This document shows positions 50,592-59,208 of a stretch of 62,075 nucleotides of DNA, piece after piece. Below the pieces are notes generated by a model. The model had not been told where the DNA came from. It made no database searches and saw only the letters and a list, made by a program, of their open reading frames with translations. A program made the position numbers and the translations under genes. Origin of the DNA: Stenotrophomonas_A sp036403795 (GTDB lineage Bacteria > Pseudomonadota > Gammaproteobacteria > Xanthomonadales > Xanthomonadaceae); contig DASWQJ010000347.1 in NCBI GenBank assembly GCA_036403795.1, positions 1 to 62,075 on the forward strand. Reading direction: 5' to 3'. Each line of letters begins with the position of its first letter. The stretch's first letter is position 1.

Positions 50592-51629
50592 ATGTCGATC
50601 GCTGCTCCGTTACGCGAAGTCCAAGCGCTTCCGCAGCCTTATTTGTTGTTCCTCGGCGACGTCACCGAACCGGCCTATGCAAAAACCGCACTGGGCCTGC
50701 GCGATTGGGCAGGCGATCTGTGCGTGGGCGAGTTCGCCTGCGACGGCGCGCAGGTCAGCACCGGGCTACCGTTCCTCACGCCGGCGCAGGCGCAGGCCAA
50801 AGGCGCGCGGGCGCTGGTGATCGGGGTCGCCAACCCGGGCGGGCGGATCCCTACCGGTTGGCTGCCGCCCATGCTGCAGGCGCTGGAGGCCGGCCTGGAC
50901 CTGATCGGCGGCATGCACGCCCGGCTGGCCGACATCGCGCCACTGCGTGCGGCCGCCAGCGTGTACGGGCGACGCCTGATCGACGTGCGCCAGCCGCCAG
51001 CGGGCCTGCCGGTTGCCAATGGCCACAAGCGCACGGGCAAGCGTTTGCTGACCATCGGCACCGACTGCGCGCTGGGCAAGAAGTACACCGCGCTGGCGCT
51101 GGCGCGCGCCTTCCGTGCGCGCGGCCTGGAGGCCGATTTCCGCGCGAGCGGGCAGACTGGGATCCTGATCGCGGGGCAGGGGATGCCGATGGATGCCGTG
51201 GTGGCAGATTTCGCGGCGGGCGCGGCCGAGCTGTTGTCGCCCGATGCACACGCCGCGCACTGGGATGTGATCGAAGGGCAGGGCTCGCTGTCGCATCCGG
51301 CCTATGCCGGCGTGTCGCTGTCGCTGCTGCACGGCAGCCAGCCGGACGTCATCGTCGTCTGCCATGAGCCCGGTCGCGAACGCGTGCTCGGCCATCCGCA
51401 CTACGCGTTGCCGTCGATCGAGGAGACCATAGACCTGGCATTGCGGCTGGGTGCGCGCACCAACCCGGCCATCCGCTGTGCGGGTATCAGCCTCAATACC
51501 GGCGCGCTCGACGAAGTCGCGGCGCGCCGCGTGATCGAAGACACCGCCGCGCGGCTGGGCCTGCCGGTGGCCGATCCGATGCGCGGCGGCGACGCGCTGG
51601 CACGGCTGGTCGACGCCTGCCTGGCATGA
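50592..51629 (+). CDS. dgcN: DUF1611 family protein, DgcN-like D-glutamate N-acetyltransferase
   Basis: A 345-residue cytoplasmic protein of the DUF1611 family. The N-terminal Rossmann-like part (YLLFLGDVTEPAYAKTALGLRDW; ALVIGVANPGGRIPTGWLPPMLQALEAGLDLIGGMHARLAD) is followed by a P-loop-like C-terminal domain (LLTIGTDCALGKKYTALALARAFRARGLEADFRASGQTGILIAG; HWDVIEGQGSLSHPAYAGVSLSLLHGSQPDVIVVCHEP). A characterised member, DgcN, acetylates D-glutamate so that DgcA can racemise it; a DgcA-like gene is at 44000. The exact function is inferred from this pairing. It ends in an ATGA overlap with the transporter gene. Confidence 0.83.
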   Translation: MSIAAPLREVQALPQPYLLFLGDVTEPAYAKTALGLRDWAGDLCVGEFACDGAQVSTGLPFLTPAQAQAKGARALVIGVANPGGRIPTGWLPPMLQALEAGLDLIGGMHARLADIAPLRAAASVYGRRLIDVRQPPAGLPVANGHKRTGKRLLTIGTDCALGKKYTALALARAFRARGLEADFRASGQTGILIAGQGMPMDAVVADFAAGAAELLSPDAHAAHWDVIEGQGSLSHPAYAGVSLSLLHGSQPDVIVVCHEPGRERVLGHPHYALPSIEETIDLALRLGARTNPAIRCAGISLNTGALDEVAARRVIEDTAARLGLPVADPMRGGDALARLVDACLA

Positions 51630-52762
51630 CCACCGCGACCCCCTTGCCGACACGCTTCCAGCGCCTGGTCCTGCCCGGGCTGGCGTTCAAGGCCGCGGTC
51701 ATCGGCGGCGGCTACGCCACGGGCAGGGAGCTGGCCGAGTTCTTCGTGCCCAGCGGGCCACAAGGCGGCGTGCTGGCCATCCTGGTGGCGATGTTGTGCT
51801 GGAGCGTGGTGTGTGCGTTGACGTTCGCCCTGGCCCATGCCTGGCGCAGCTTCGACTACCACGCGTTCTTCGCCCGCCTGCTGGGGCCGTTCGCGTTCGT
51901 GTTCGAGATCGCCTATTTCCTATTCATGGTGTTGATCCTGGCGGTGTTTGGCGCTGCTGCCGGCGAGATTGGCTTTGCGATGTTCGGTTGGCCCAAGCTG
52001 GTGGGCACCTTGCTGCTGGTGTTGGGCATCGGCGTGTTCACCGCCTTCGGGAACCGCTCGGTCGAAGCGCTGTTCAAGTGGGTGTCGTTTTTTTTGTACG
52101 GCGTCTACGCGCTGTTCGTCGTGCTGGTGATGCTGCGCTTCGGCGACCGCGTGGGCGCGACGCTGGCCACGCCGCAGCCCACCGACGGATGGCTGGCCGG
52201 CGGGCTTACCTATGCCGGTTACAACGTGGTGGGTGCGGTGATCGTGCTGCCGCTGGCGCGCCACTTCCTGTGCCGCCGCGACGCCGTGGTTGCCGGACTG
52301 GTCGCCGGTCCGCTCGCGATCGTGCCGGGCCTGTTGTTCTTCCTCTGCATGCTGGCGTGGTACCCGACGATCGGGGTCGAGGCCTTGCCCTCCGATTTCA
52401 TCCTGCGGCAGTTGCGACTGCCGCTGTTCCATCTGCTGTTCCAGGCGATGATCTTCAGCGCCCTGCTGGAGAGCGCCACTGCCGCCGTGCACGCCGCCAA
52501 TGAGCGCGTTGCCGCGCTCTGGCAGCGACGGCGCGGCCGCGAGCTGGCCAGCAGCGGGCGCCTGGGCATCGCCGCGGTGCTGCTGGTGGGTTCGATCTTT
52601 ATCGCCGACCGTTTCGGCCTGGTCGCGCTGATTGCCGAGGGTTATCGCGGCCTGGCCTATTTGTTCCTGGCGGTGTACGTGCTGCCCGTGGCGACCCTGG
52701 GCGCCTGGCGCCTGTGGCGGCCGGCAGCACGTACCGTCGTGTCCCCGTTGCCGGATCGATGA
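51626..52762 (+). CDS. YkvI-like membrane transporter
   Basis: A 378-residue protein with about ten membrane helices, opening LVLPGLAFKAAVIGGGYATGRELAEFF. The GGGYATGRE loop in helix 1 is characteristic of YkvI-type proteins in the APC superfamily, whose unwound first helix binds substrate. It is probably an amino acid or related solute transporter; the DgcN overlap makes D-glutamate or a product a candidate. It lies between dgcN-like and serine hydrolase genes in one operon. Confidence 0.82.
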   Translation: MTTATPLPTRFQRLVLPGLAFKAAVIGGGYATGRELAEFFVPSGPQGGVLAILVAMLCWSVVCALTFALAHAWRSFDYHAFFARLLGPFAFVFEIAYFLFMVLILAVFGAAAGEIGFAMFGWPKLVGTLLLVLGIGVFTAFGNRSVEALFKWVSFFLYGVYALFVVLVMLRFGDRVGATLATPQPTDGWLAGGLTYAGYNVVGAVIVLPLARHFLCRRDAVVAGLVAGPLAIVPGLLFFLCMLAWYPTIGVEALPSDFILRQLRLPLFHLLFQAMIFSALLESATAAVHAANERVAALWQRRRGRELASSGRLGIAAVLLVGSIFIADRFGLVALIAEGYRGLAYLFLAVYVLPVATLGAWRLWRPAARTVVSPLPDR

Positions 52763-52772
52763 GGAGAACAGC

Positions 52773-54392
52773 ATGACCGTGTGGTGCCATCGTTCTTGCT
52801 GGCTGGTCACCGGCCTGCTGGCTGGCGTGGCGACGGCCGCGCTGGCCGTGCCACCACCGGCAGCGGGCCCGCCGTTCGACCCAGCGTTCGACGCGCACGT
52901 GGAGCAAGTCATGCGCGCGCATGAGGTGCCCGGCATGGCGATTGCCATCGTCGACCACGGTGCCATCGTGCAGGCCAAGGGTTATGGCGTGCGCAAGCTC
53001 GGCGCGCCGGATCGCGTGGATGCCGACACCATCTTCCCCACCGGCTCCACCGGCAAGGCGATCACCGCGGCGGCGCTGGCGATTTTGGTCGACGACGGCA
53101 AACTGCACTGGGACGACAAGGTCATCGACCATCTGCCCGACTTCCGCATGTACGACCCTTGGGTGACGCGCGAAATGACCGTGCGCGACCTGCTGGTCCA
53201 TCGCAGCGGACTGGGCCTGGGCGCAGGCGACCTGTTGTTCGTGCCGCGTACCTCGCGCAGCCGGGGCGACATCGTGCACGCGCTGCGCAACATCCCACCG
53301 GCCACCAGTTTTCGCAGCGGCTATGCCTACGACAACATCCTGTATGTCGTGGCCGGTGCGCTGACCGAGGCGGTCTCCGGCCAGCGTTGGGAGGACTTCG
53401 TTCGCGAGCGCGTCTTCCAGCCCGCCGGCATGACAAGTTCGGTCAGCGATGAGCACGACCGCTTCGCCAACCCCAACCGCGCCCAGCCGCACGCGCGCTT
53501 GGGCGGACGCGTGCGCGGGCTCGGTACGCAACAGCCGCTGCCGGAACGCGAAGGGTTGGGGCAGGTGGGCGCACCGGCCGGCGGCCTGTCGTCGAGCGCC
53601 AACGACCTGGCGCGCTGGCTGCAGGTGCAGCTGGGGCAGGGCGTGCTGCCGGATGGCAATGGCAAGCGGCTCTACAGCGAAGCCGCCGCGCGCGAACTGT
53701 GGGCCCCGCAAGTGCTGGTGCCTATCCGGCCATATCCCGCGCCGATCACCGACATCACCCCGCAGTTCTCCAGCTATGCGCTGGGTTGGAATGTGCAGGA
53801 CTATCGCGGGGTCAAAGTGATCCAGCACGGTGGCGCAGTGTTCGGCGTGCTGACCTTCATCGTGATGGTGCCCGAGCGCGGCTTCGGCATGTCGCTGCAG
53901 ATCAATGCCGAAGACGTGACCGTGATGCGCGGGCTGATGTACGAGGTGCTTGACCGGTACCTCGGCCTGCCGCCCCGTGATTGGGTGGCGGCCTTCGACG
54001 AATGGAACCGGCAGCGGCTGGCCGAAGGCGTGGCTGCCATGGATGCGTCGGGCAAGCAGGTACGCAAGGGCGGGCGCGCGCCGTTTCCATTGGCCGGGTA
54101 CGCGGGTACGTACGCCGATCCCTGGTACGGCCCGATCGGCATTGCGGAGCAGGGTGGCAAGCTGCGCATCGATTTCAGGCAGAGCCCGAACATGGCGGGT
54201 GCGCTGACGTACTGGCAGTACGACACTTTTCGCGTGGATTGGGACGATGCTTCGATCGAGCCGGCGTACGTGACCTTCGGCCTGGATGCAGAAGGCAAGG
54301 TGGAGCGGATCACGATGAAAGCGGTCTCACCGGTGGCGGACTTCAGCTACGACTATCAGGATCTTGTTTTTTCGCCGGTGGGGTCGGAGTAG
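52773..54392 (+). CDS. Secreted serine hydrolase (beta-lactamase/D-aminopeptidase fold)
   Basis: A 539-residue secreted enzyme with signal peptide (SCWLVTGLLAGVATAALA). The penicillin-binding fold motifs are S92-T-G-K95, Y186-D-N188 and H352-G-G; the C-terminal 130 residues resemble DUF3471 (PLAGYAGTYADPWYGPIGIAEQGGKLRIDF). It is soluble, unlike the membrane-tethered serine hydrolase at 41908, so the two operons each supply one such enzyme. Candidate reactions are D-aminopeptidase or esterase. The ATG at 52773 follows GAGGAG, 10 bases after the transporter stop; it closes the second operon. Confidence 0.88.
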   Translation: MTVWCHRSCWLVTGLLAGVATAALAVPPPAAGPPFDPAFDAHVEQVMRAHEVPGMAIAIVDHGAIVQAKGYGVRKLGAPDRVDADTIFPTGSTGKAITAAALAILVDDGKLHWDDKVIDHLPDFRMYDPWVTREMTVRDLLVHRSGLGLGAGDLLFVPRTSRSRGDIVHALRNIPPATSFRSGYAYDNILYVVAGALTEAVSGQRWEDFVRERVFQPAGMTSSVSDEHDRFANPNRAQPHARLGGRVRGLGTQQPLPEREGLGQVGAPAGGLSSSANDLARWLQVQLGQGVLPDGNGKRLYSEAAARELWAPQVLVPIRPYPAPITDITPQFSSYALGWNVQDYRGVKVIQHGGAVFGVLTFIVMVPERGFGMSLQINAEDVTVMRGLMYEVLDRYLGLPPRDWVAAFDEWNRQRLAEGVAAMDASGKQVRKGGRAPFPLAGYAGTYADPWYGPIGIAEQGGKLRIDFRQSPNMAGALTYWQYDTFRVDWDDASIEPAYVTFGLDAEGKVERITMKAVSPVADFSYDYQDLVFSPVGSE

Positions 54393-54516
54393 GGCGGTAG
54401 GGTGGTAGGGCCAGTGGAACCACTGTCCTGGGCGACGTCCGGCCGCGTCAGGCGGCGTTGGACAGGAAAATCCCGCGTCGTCTCGCACCGCATGATTCCA
54501 AAGAGCGAAAGCCCAT

Positions 54517-54789
54517 TTACTTGAAGTAGGTCCGAAGCAACCTGGTGATGACCTCCACCTCATCACTTCTGGCTGCGTGTTCCAGCTCATCGGCAATATG
54601 TGCCTTGAGGTGGTCGCTGAGTACTTCCAGCATCAGGCCATGCATCGCGCCCCTGGCGGCTGCGATCTGGGTCAGCACGTCGACACAGTCGGCGCCCGCT
54701 TCAAGGGTTTGCTCCAACGCCTTGACCTGCCCGCCGATGCGGCGGACCCGAGCCAACAGCTTCTTCGGGTTTTGGGGGATATGCGACAT
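54517..54789 (-). CDS. RcnR/DmeR-type nickel/cobalt-sensing repressor
   Basis: A 90-residue CsoR/RcnR/FrmR-family repressor. Using the ATG at 54789 (MSHIPQNP), the metal ligands known from E. coli RcnR fall at identical positions: H3, C35, H60 and H64. This argues for Ni/Co sensing rather than formaldehyde (FrmR) or copper (CsoR). The adjacent divergent CDF exporter and the operator between them make this a DmeR-DmeF-like pair. An ATG four codons upstream exists but would shift H3 away from the N-terminus. Confidence 0.9.
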   Translation of the reverse strand: MSHIPQNPKKLLARVRRIGGQVKALEQTLEAGADCVDVLTQIAAARGAMHGLMLEVLSDHLKAHIADELEHAARSDEVEVITRLLRTYFK

Positions 54790-54801
54790 GCCCAGGATCA
54801 T

Positions 54802-54818
54802 ATACCCTGCTGGGGTAT
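54802..54818. promoter_or_regulatory. Operator between the RcnR/DmeR-like and DmeF-like genes
   Basis: ATACCC, five bases, GGGTAT: a perfect inverted repeat in the 52-base divergent gap, of the G-tract/AT type bound by RcnR-family repressors. It is positioned to control both genes. Confidence 0.7.
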
Positions 54819-54841
54819 TTTATGCATGGCCCCGAACCGAT

Positions 54842-55810
54842 ATGAATCTTGAACAGGCCGCTCAGGCGCGGGCGCACAGCCATCAATTCAGCGCCGGCAA
54901 TCCCTTGGCGGAGATCAATACGAGACGTGCCTTCTGGCTCACCGCCATGATGATGGTCGTCGAGATCGTGGGTGGCTGGTGGTACAACTCGATGGCGGTG
55001 CTGGCCGACGGCTGGCATATGAGCTCCCACGCATTGGCATTGGGGCTGTCCGCTTTCGCCTATGGATTCGCCCGCAGACATTCGGCCAATCCGCGCTTCG
55101 CGTTCGGTACGTGGAAAGTGGAAATCCTGGGCGGCTATACCAGCGCGATCCTTTTGCTGGGGGTTGCCGGCATCATGGCTTTTGAATCCATCAGCCGGCT
55201 GTTTTCGCCAACGGCGATCCATTACAGCGAAGCCATCGCCATCGCTTTCGTAGGTTTGGCAGTCAACCTCGTCTGCGCATGGTTGCTCCGTGGCCACCAC
55301 GACCACGACGATAGCCATCACCATCACCACGGTCACAGCCACAGTCACGCTGCCGTTGATCATGATGGCCATGCCCATGATCTCAACCTGAGGTCCGCTT
55401 ACATCCATGTGTTGGCAGATGCCGCCACTTCCGTACTGGCGATCATCGCGCTGTTCGGGGGAAAACTCTGGGGCGCCTCGTGGCTGGACCCCGTCATGGG
55501 CATCGCCGGCGCCATCCTGGTCACCGTATGGGCCGTGGGCCTGTTGCGTGACTCCGGCAAGGTGCTGTTGGACGCAGAAATGGATTCGCCCGTCGTGCAG
55601 GAGATTCGTGAGGCCATCGCCGAATCGAGCATCCCCGCGCATATCGCCGACTTGCACGTCTGGCGGGTTGGCCGCGGCCAGTACGCTTGCACCTTGACGT
55701 TGGTAACCGCTTCACCGGTGTCACCCGACTACTTCAAACAAGTACTCGGCATCCATGAGGAGCTGGTCCATATCGTCGTAGAGACGCATTCACTGGCCGA
55801 GGTTCAATGA
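54842..55810 (+). CDS. dmeF: DmeF-like cation diffusion facilitator (Co/Ni exporter)
   Basis: A 322-residue CDF protein with six membrane helices. Helix 2 carries the metal-site residues HMSSHALALGLSAFAYG (D-G-W-H-M preceding) and helix 5 has HVLADAATSVLAI. Between helices 4 and 5 lies a His-rich loop with runs of His (HHDHDDSHHHHHGHSHSHAA), and the N-terminus has AHSHQF, both typical of DmeF. It exports Co2+ (and Ni2+) from the cytoplasm by proton antiport. Divergent from the metal-sensing repressor and sharing its operator. Confidence 0.88.
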   Translation: MNLEQAAQARAHSHQFSAGNPLAEINTRRAFWLTAMMMVVEIVGGWWYNSMAVLADGWHMSSHALALGLSAFAYGFARRHSANPRFAFGTWKVEILGGYTSAILLLGVAGIMAFESISRLFSPTAIHYSEAIAIAFVGLAVNLVCAWLLRGHHDHDDSHHHHHGHSHSHAAVDHDGHAHDLNLRSAYIHVLADAATSVLAIIALFGGKLWGASWLDPVMGIAGAILVTVWAVGLLRDSGKVLLDAEMDSPVVQEIREAIAESSIPAHIADLHVWRVGRGQYACTLTLVTASPVSPDYFKQVLGIHEELVHIVVETHSLAEVQ

Positions 55811-56009
55811 AAATGTCCGGTCCTGCGCAGGTCGCCTGACCCAGTGCTATCGAGAGGCAATAAGCCGAAGGGCGTTTTGAGACGCGCTTCCCTGGACAGG
55901 GGGGGCCATGGCCCGCCGCCAGGACGCTGGCTCGAATACACGCGAGGCGCATTGTCGATTTTCGGCCACGCGGTACGTCGTCTATGCAATCACACCCAAT
56001 GAGCGTCCG

Positions 56010-56381
56010 ATGAAATACCTAGGCTTGGCTTACTTCACCCCCGAAAAGTTTGCAGCCATGTCGCCGGAAGAGGTCAAGGCCTTGGTGAGCCAGTGCCCGG
56101 CATTGGACGAAAAGATGCACGCTACCGGCAAGGTGCTGGTGTCCGCATCGCTGGGCGACCTGGACACCTGGCGCACGCTGCTCCCGCGCGACGGCAAGAC
56201 GCACGTCATCGATGGGCCCTACACCGAGTCGAAGGAGGTGGTGGGCGGCCTCTTCATCATCGAGGCCGACAGCCGGGAAGAGGCGCTGCAGATCGCCTCC
56301 CTGCATCCGGCCGCGACGCTTGGCGAGCAGGGTGGATGGGCAGTCGAGCTTATTCCGGTGGATTTCTACCTGGCCCAATAA
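56010..56381 (+). CDS. YCII-related (DGPF domain) protein
   Basis: A 123-residue YCII/DGPF-family protein: MKYLGLAYFTPEKFAAMSPEEVKALVSQC, LVSASLGDLDTWRTLLPRDGKTHVIDGPYTESKEVVGGLFIIEADSREEALQIASLHPAA. The DGPYTESKEVVGGFF-like motif is diagnostic. Function of this group is unclear; members often accompany ECF sigma factors, but none is nearby. The family start MKYL at 56010 is chosen over an in-frame ATG at 55908 despite the latter's purine-rich upstream. The gap 55811-56009 holds nothing else I can support. Confidence 0.85.
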   Translation: MKYLGLAYFTPEKFAAMSPEEVKALVSQCPALDEKMHATGKVLVSASLGDLDTWRTLLPRDGKTHVIDGPYTESKEVVGGLFIIEADSREEALQIASLHPAATLGEQGGWAVELIPVDFYLAQ

Positions 56382-56427
56382 AGCGTGAGGCCTGCCTGGC
56401 GCATAGGTTGGCCCTCATTCCACACGA

Positions 56428-57153
56428 TCAGCCTTTGCGAAGGTCAGCCGCCGCCAGCACGCCCCCGGCACTCGCGGACAATGACGCCGCGCGGCATTCC
56501 ATGCCATCGAGCAACACGTTGAGACCGGTGGTGAACAATTGCTCGCCGCCGACGCTCGACAGCACCGCGGCGGCGCGATGCAGCAGCGGATAGTCGGTGG
56601 CGGTGTCGCGCTTGGCCAGGTCGCTACCCAGCACGGCCGCTGCGCTCGCCCGAATGGATCCAGCCTCACCCTGCCTGGCTTCTTCCGTGACCATGCCCAG
56701 CAAGAAGTGACGGTAAAAGGTCGCCATCGCCACGGCTTCGTCCAGCGGAAACCCGCGATCGAGAAACGCGCTGACGGCTTCTTCATAGAGCTGGAAGCGG
56801 TGCGGCCCCAGCGGGGCCTGCTCGGCAAAGAGCCGGGGCGCGTCGCGGTGAGCCAGCAGGATGCGTCGATACTCCGAACCAATGCCGGTTAGCCGGTCGC
56901 GAAACGGCAGCGCCCGTGCGGGCAGTTGCATTCGCGCACAGATCTGGTCCGCGACCAGCCCCAGCAAAGCTTCCTTGTTGTGCACATGCCAGTAGAGGGC
57001 AGGGGCCTGCACGCCCAGACGCTCTGCCAGGACTCGCGTGCTGAGGGCGTCCAAGCCGCGCTCCTGCAGCAGCTCCAGTGCAGCGGCCACCAGCAGTGGT
57101 TGACTCAACGTACTGCGGGCGCGCTTGCGGGAGGGTGGGGGCGAGGTGGGCAT
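56428..57153 (-). CDS. TetR family transcriptional regulator (TetR_C-type)
   Basis: A 241-residue repressor. The DNA-binding domain is LSQPLLVAAALELLQERGLDALSTRVLAERLGVQAPALYWHVHNKEALLGLVADQI (residues 16-72); LYWHVHNK is the recognition-helix signature of the true TetR class with a TetR_C effector domain behind it. It is divergent from the M19 dipeptidase-like gene, and a palindrome lies in the 95-base gap. The ligand is unknown. Confidence 0.9.
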   Translation of the reverse strand: MPTSPPPSRKRARSTLSQPLLVAAALELLQERGLDALSTRVLAERLGVQAPALYWHVHNKEALLGLVADQICARMQLPARALPFRDRLTGIGSEYRRILLAHRDAPRLFAEQAPLGPHRFQLYEEAVSAFLDRGFPLDEAVAMATFYRHFLLGMVTEEARQGEAGSIRASAAAVLGSDLAKRDTATDYPLLHRAAAVLSSVGGEQLFTTGLNVLLDGMECRAASLSASAGGVLAAADLRKG

Positions 57154-57185
57154 CCGGTGTACTGCCTTGGTGGCCTAGCGGGAAA

Positions 57186-57212
57186 TTGACGCTGTTAATT
57201 TAACACTGTTAA
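57186..57212 (+). promoter_or_regulatory. TetR-type operator in the TetR/dipeptidase gap
   Basis: TTGACG (57186-57191, a possible -35) followed by TGTTAATTTAACA (57193-57205), a perfect palindrome around one base, and another half-site TGTTAA (57207-57212). This is the only AT-rich symmetric element in the divergent gap and the probable TetR site controlling both genes. Confidence 0.65.
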
Positions 57213-57248
57213 GCTGGCTCCGCACCGTCTCAGTCAAGGCAGGTTTCC

Positions 57249-58379
57249 GTGGTCTCGAATACGTCGCGTCGTCATTTCCTGGGAGCGGGCGGCACGCTGC
57301 TCGCGGGCGCCTTGCTGGGTGGTCCGGCACGTGCGTCCAACCGCCCATCCGATACGCCCGCCATGAAGCAGAGCGAAGACGTGTACGCGCGCTCGTTGGT
57401 GCTGGATGCCAATACGTTGGCGTCGATCGGCGGTCTGCAGTCCGATGAGGACCTGCTTGCGATCAAGGCCTCCGGGATATCCGCGATCAAGACCACCCTG
57501 GGCGGCTCGGGTGCATCGTTCGAGGAAACCGTGGCGGACATCGCGGCCGCGCAGCAGTTGATCGAGCGTCATCCCGCGCTGCTGCTGAAGGTCCTGGACC
57601 ACAGCGACCTGGCACGCGCCAAACACGAAGAAAAAGTCGCAGTGATCTTCTCGTTCGAGGCCGCCACCATGCTGGAAGACAAGGTGGACCGGATCGATCT
57701 TTTCCGCGATCTCGATGTGCGGGTCATGCAGCTCTCCTATAACCGGGGATCCGCTTTTGGAGGCGGCTGTCTCGATGGCGACGCGGCAGGACTCACACCG
57801 CTCGGACGGCAGGCCATCGAGCGGATGAACGCCAAAGGCGTCGCACTGGACCTGAGCCATTCCAATGATCGGACCACGCGTGAGGCCATCGCAGCGAGCC
57901 GACGAGTCCCCTTGATCACCCACGCCGGGTGCCGCGCGGTGTTCGATCATCCCCGCAACAAGGCCGATGCCGAACTGCGGGCCATGGCAGAGAAGGGCGG
58001 GGTAGTCGGCATCTACATGCTGCCGTTCCTGACCGAAGACAGCCGCCAGCCCCTGCTGGCCGATTACCTGGAGCACATGGTGCATGCACTCAATGTGTGT
58101 GGGGAAGACCACGTGGGCATCGGTACCGATTCGCTGTTTTTCACCGTCACCCAGGACGACGTTCGTGCCCTGGATGAGCTGATGCGCGAGCGCCAGCGGA
58201 CGGGAAAGGCGGCGCCGGGAGAAAACCGCACCCCTTACCTCCCGGACGTCAACACGCCGCGCAAGCTGGAGCGCGTGGCGGCGGGCCTGCAGGGCAGGGG
58301 TTATTCTTCTCGTGTGGTGGAGAAGGTGCTTGGCGCCAATTTTTCGCGCGGCTTTGGAGAAGCTTGGGAGACGGCGTGA
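57249..58379 (+). CDS. Peptidase M19 (membrane dipeptidase)-like protein with Tat signal
   Basis: A 376-residue protein beginning at GTG with a twin-arginine signal (SRRHFLGAGGTLLAGALLGG), so exported folded. M19 features are VAVIFSFEAATMLEDKVDRIDLFRDLDVRVMQLSYNRGSAFGGGCLD, GVALDLSHSNDRTTREAI, PLITHAGCRAVFDHPRNKAD, HVGIGTDS and the C-terminal LGANFSRGF. The first zinc motif, normally DGHxD, reads D53-A-N55, so the His-x-Asp ligands are absent; the Glu, both later His and the late Asp remain. It may be a one-metal or altered enzyme. Regulated by the divergent TetR protein through the operator at 57193. Confidence 0.85.
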   Translation: MVSNTSRRHFLGAGGTLLAGALLGGPARASNRPSDTPAMKQSEDVYARSLVLDANTLASIGGLQSDEDLLAIKASGISAIKTTLGGSGASFEETVADIAAAQQLIERHPALLLKVLDHSDLARAKHEEKVAVIFSFEAATMLEDKVDRIDLFRDLDVRVMQLSYNRGSAFGGGCLDGDAAGLTPLGRQAIERMNAKGVALDLSHSNDRTTREAIAASRRVPLITHAGCRAVFDHPRNKADAELRAMAEKGGVVGIYMLPFLTEDSRQPLLADYLEHMVHALNVCGEDHVGIGTDSLFFTVTQDDVRALDELMRERQRTGKAAPGENRTPYLPDVNTPRKLERVAAGLQGRGYSSRVVEKVLGANFSRGFGEAWETA

Positions 58380-58413
58380 GGGAGTGGCTACGTTGTCGCG
58401 CGTGGCTGCCGTG

Positions 58414-59208
58414 TCATACCACGGAGCGCACCACGCCACCATCCACGCGCACGGCCGCGCCCGTGGTGGCCGAGGCCTGATCGGAAGCCAGATAAACACT
58501 CAGGTTGGCAACTTCATCCACCGTTGCCAGGCGCTGGATCAAGGAAGTCGGGCGGTGCGTGGCGATGAAGTCGCGTTCGACCTCCGCTAGCGGAATGCCT
58601 TTCTCCTCGGCAATTTTCCCAAAGAAATCGCCAACGCCTTCGGATCGGGTGGGGCCGGGCAAGATGGCATTGACCGTCACCCCGGTTCCGGCCAGCGATT
58701 CTGCCAGGCCGCGCGAGACGGCGAGCTGTGCCGTTTTCGTCGTGCCGTAATGGACCATCTCCGCCGGGATCTGTACGCCTGATTCGCTCGAGATGAATTG
58801 AATGCGGCCCCAGCCGCGTCGGGCCATTGCCGGCGCGTAATGCCGGGCGAGGCGAACGCCACTCAAGACATTTACCTCAAAGAATCGCATCCAGTCTTCG
58901 TCGGGGATATCAAAGAATGCCTTCGGCTCGAAGATCCCCAGGTTGTTGACCAGAATGTCCGTGGCCGGTACGGCGCCGATGAGTGCCTGCGCACCCTGGC
59001 TCGTCGCCAGGTCGGCGGCAAAACCCGACACTTTGGCCTGGGGAACGTTCCCGATGATGGTGGCGATCGCATCGTCCACGCGTTGCTGGGTGCGCCCGGT
59101 GACGACAACTTGAGCGCCGGCGGCGGCCAGGCCAGTGGCAATGGCGAGCCCAATGCCGGCCGTCGAGCCGGTGACGATGGCGCTCCGGTGGTTCAAGTCG
59201 ATCTGCAT
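58414..59208 (-). CDS. SDR family oxidoreductase
   Basis: A 264-residue classical short-chain dehydrogenase: TGSTAGIG cofactor loop (TGxxxGIG), VNNLGI (NNAG-like), ISSES with the catalytic serine and MVHYGTTK (YxxxK), ending in SATTGAAVRVDGGV. The NNLG and HYGTTKTAQLAVSRGLAESLAGTGVTVNAILPGPTRSEGV segments resemble the 3-oxoacyl-ACP reductase-like SDRs. The ATG at 59208 has GAGGA upstream. It follows the cupin gene by 117 bases on the same strand. Substrate unknown. Confidence 0.9.
   Translation of the reverse strand: MQIDLNHRSAIVTGSTAGIGLAIATGLAAAGAQVVVTGRTQQRVDDAIATIIGNVPQAKVSGFAADLATSQGAQALIGAVPATDILVNNLGIFEPKAFFDIPDEDWMRFFEVNVLSGVRLARHYAPAMARRGWGRIQFISSESGVQIPAEMVHYGTTKTAQLAVSRGLAESLAGTGVTVNAILPGPTRSEGVGDFFGKIAEEKGIPLAEVERDFIATHRPTSLIQRLATVDEVANLSVYLASDQASATTGAAVRVDGGVVRSVV

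Noticed and set aside
54412..54425. Short hairpin CAGTGG-AA-CCACTG after the serine hydrolase gene, as a terminator
   Set aside because: Stem of six pairs with too small a loop and no T run; too weak to annotate.
55903..55914. GGGCCATGGCCC palindrome near a possible earlier start of the YCII gene
   Set aside because: Short GC palindromes are expected by chance here, and the family start is the later ATG at 56010.
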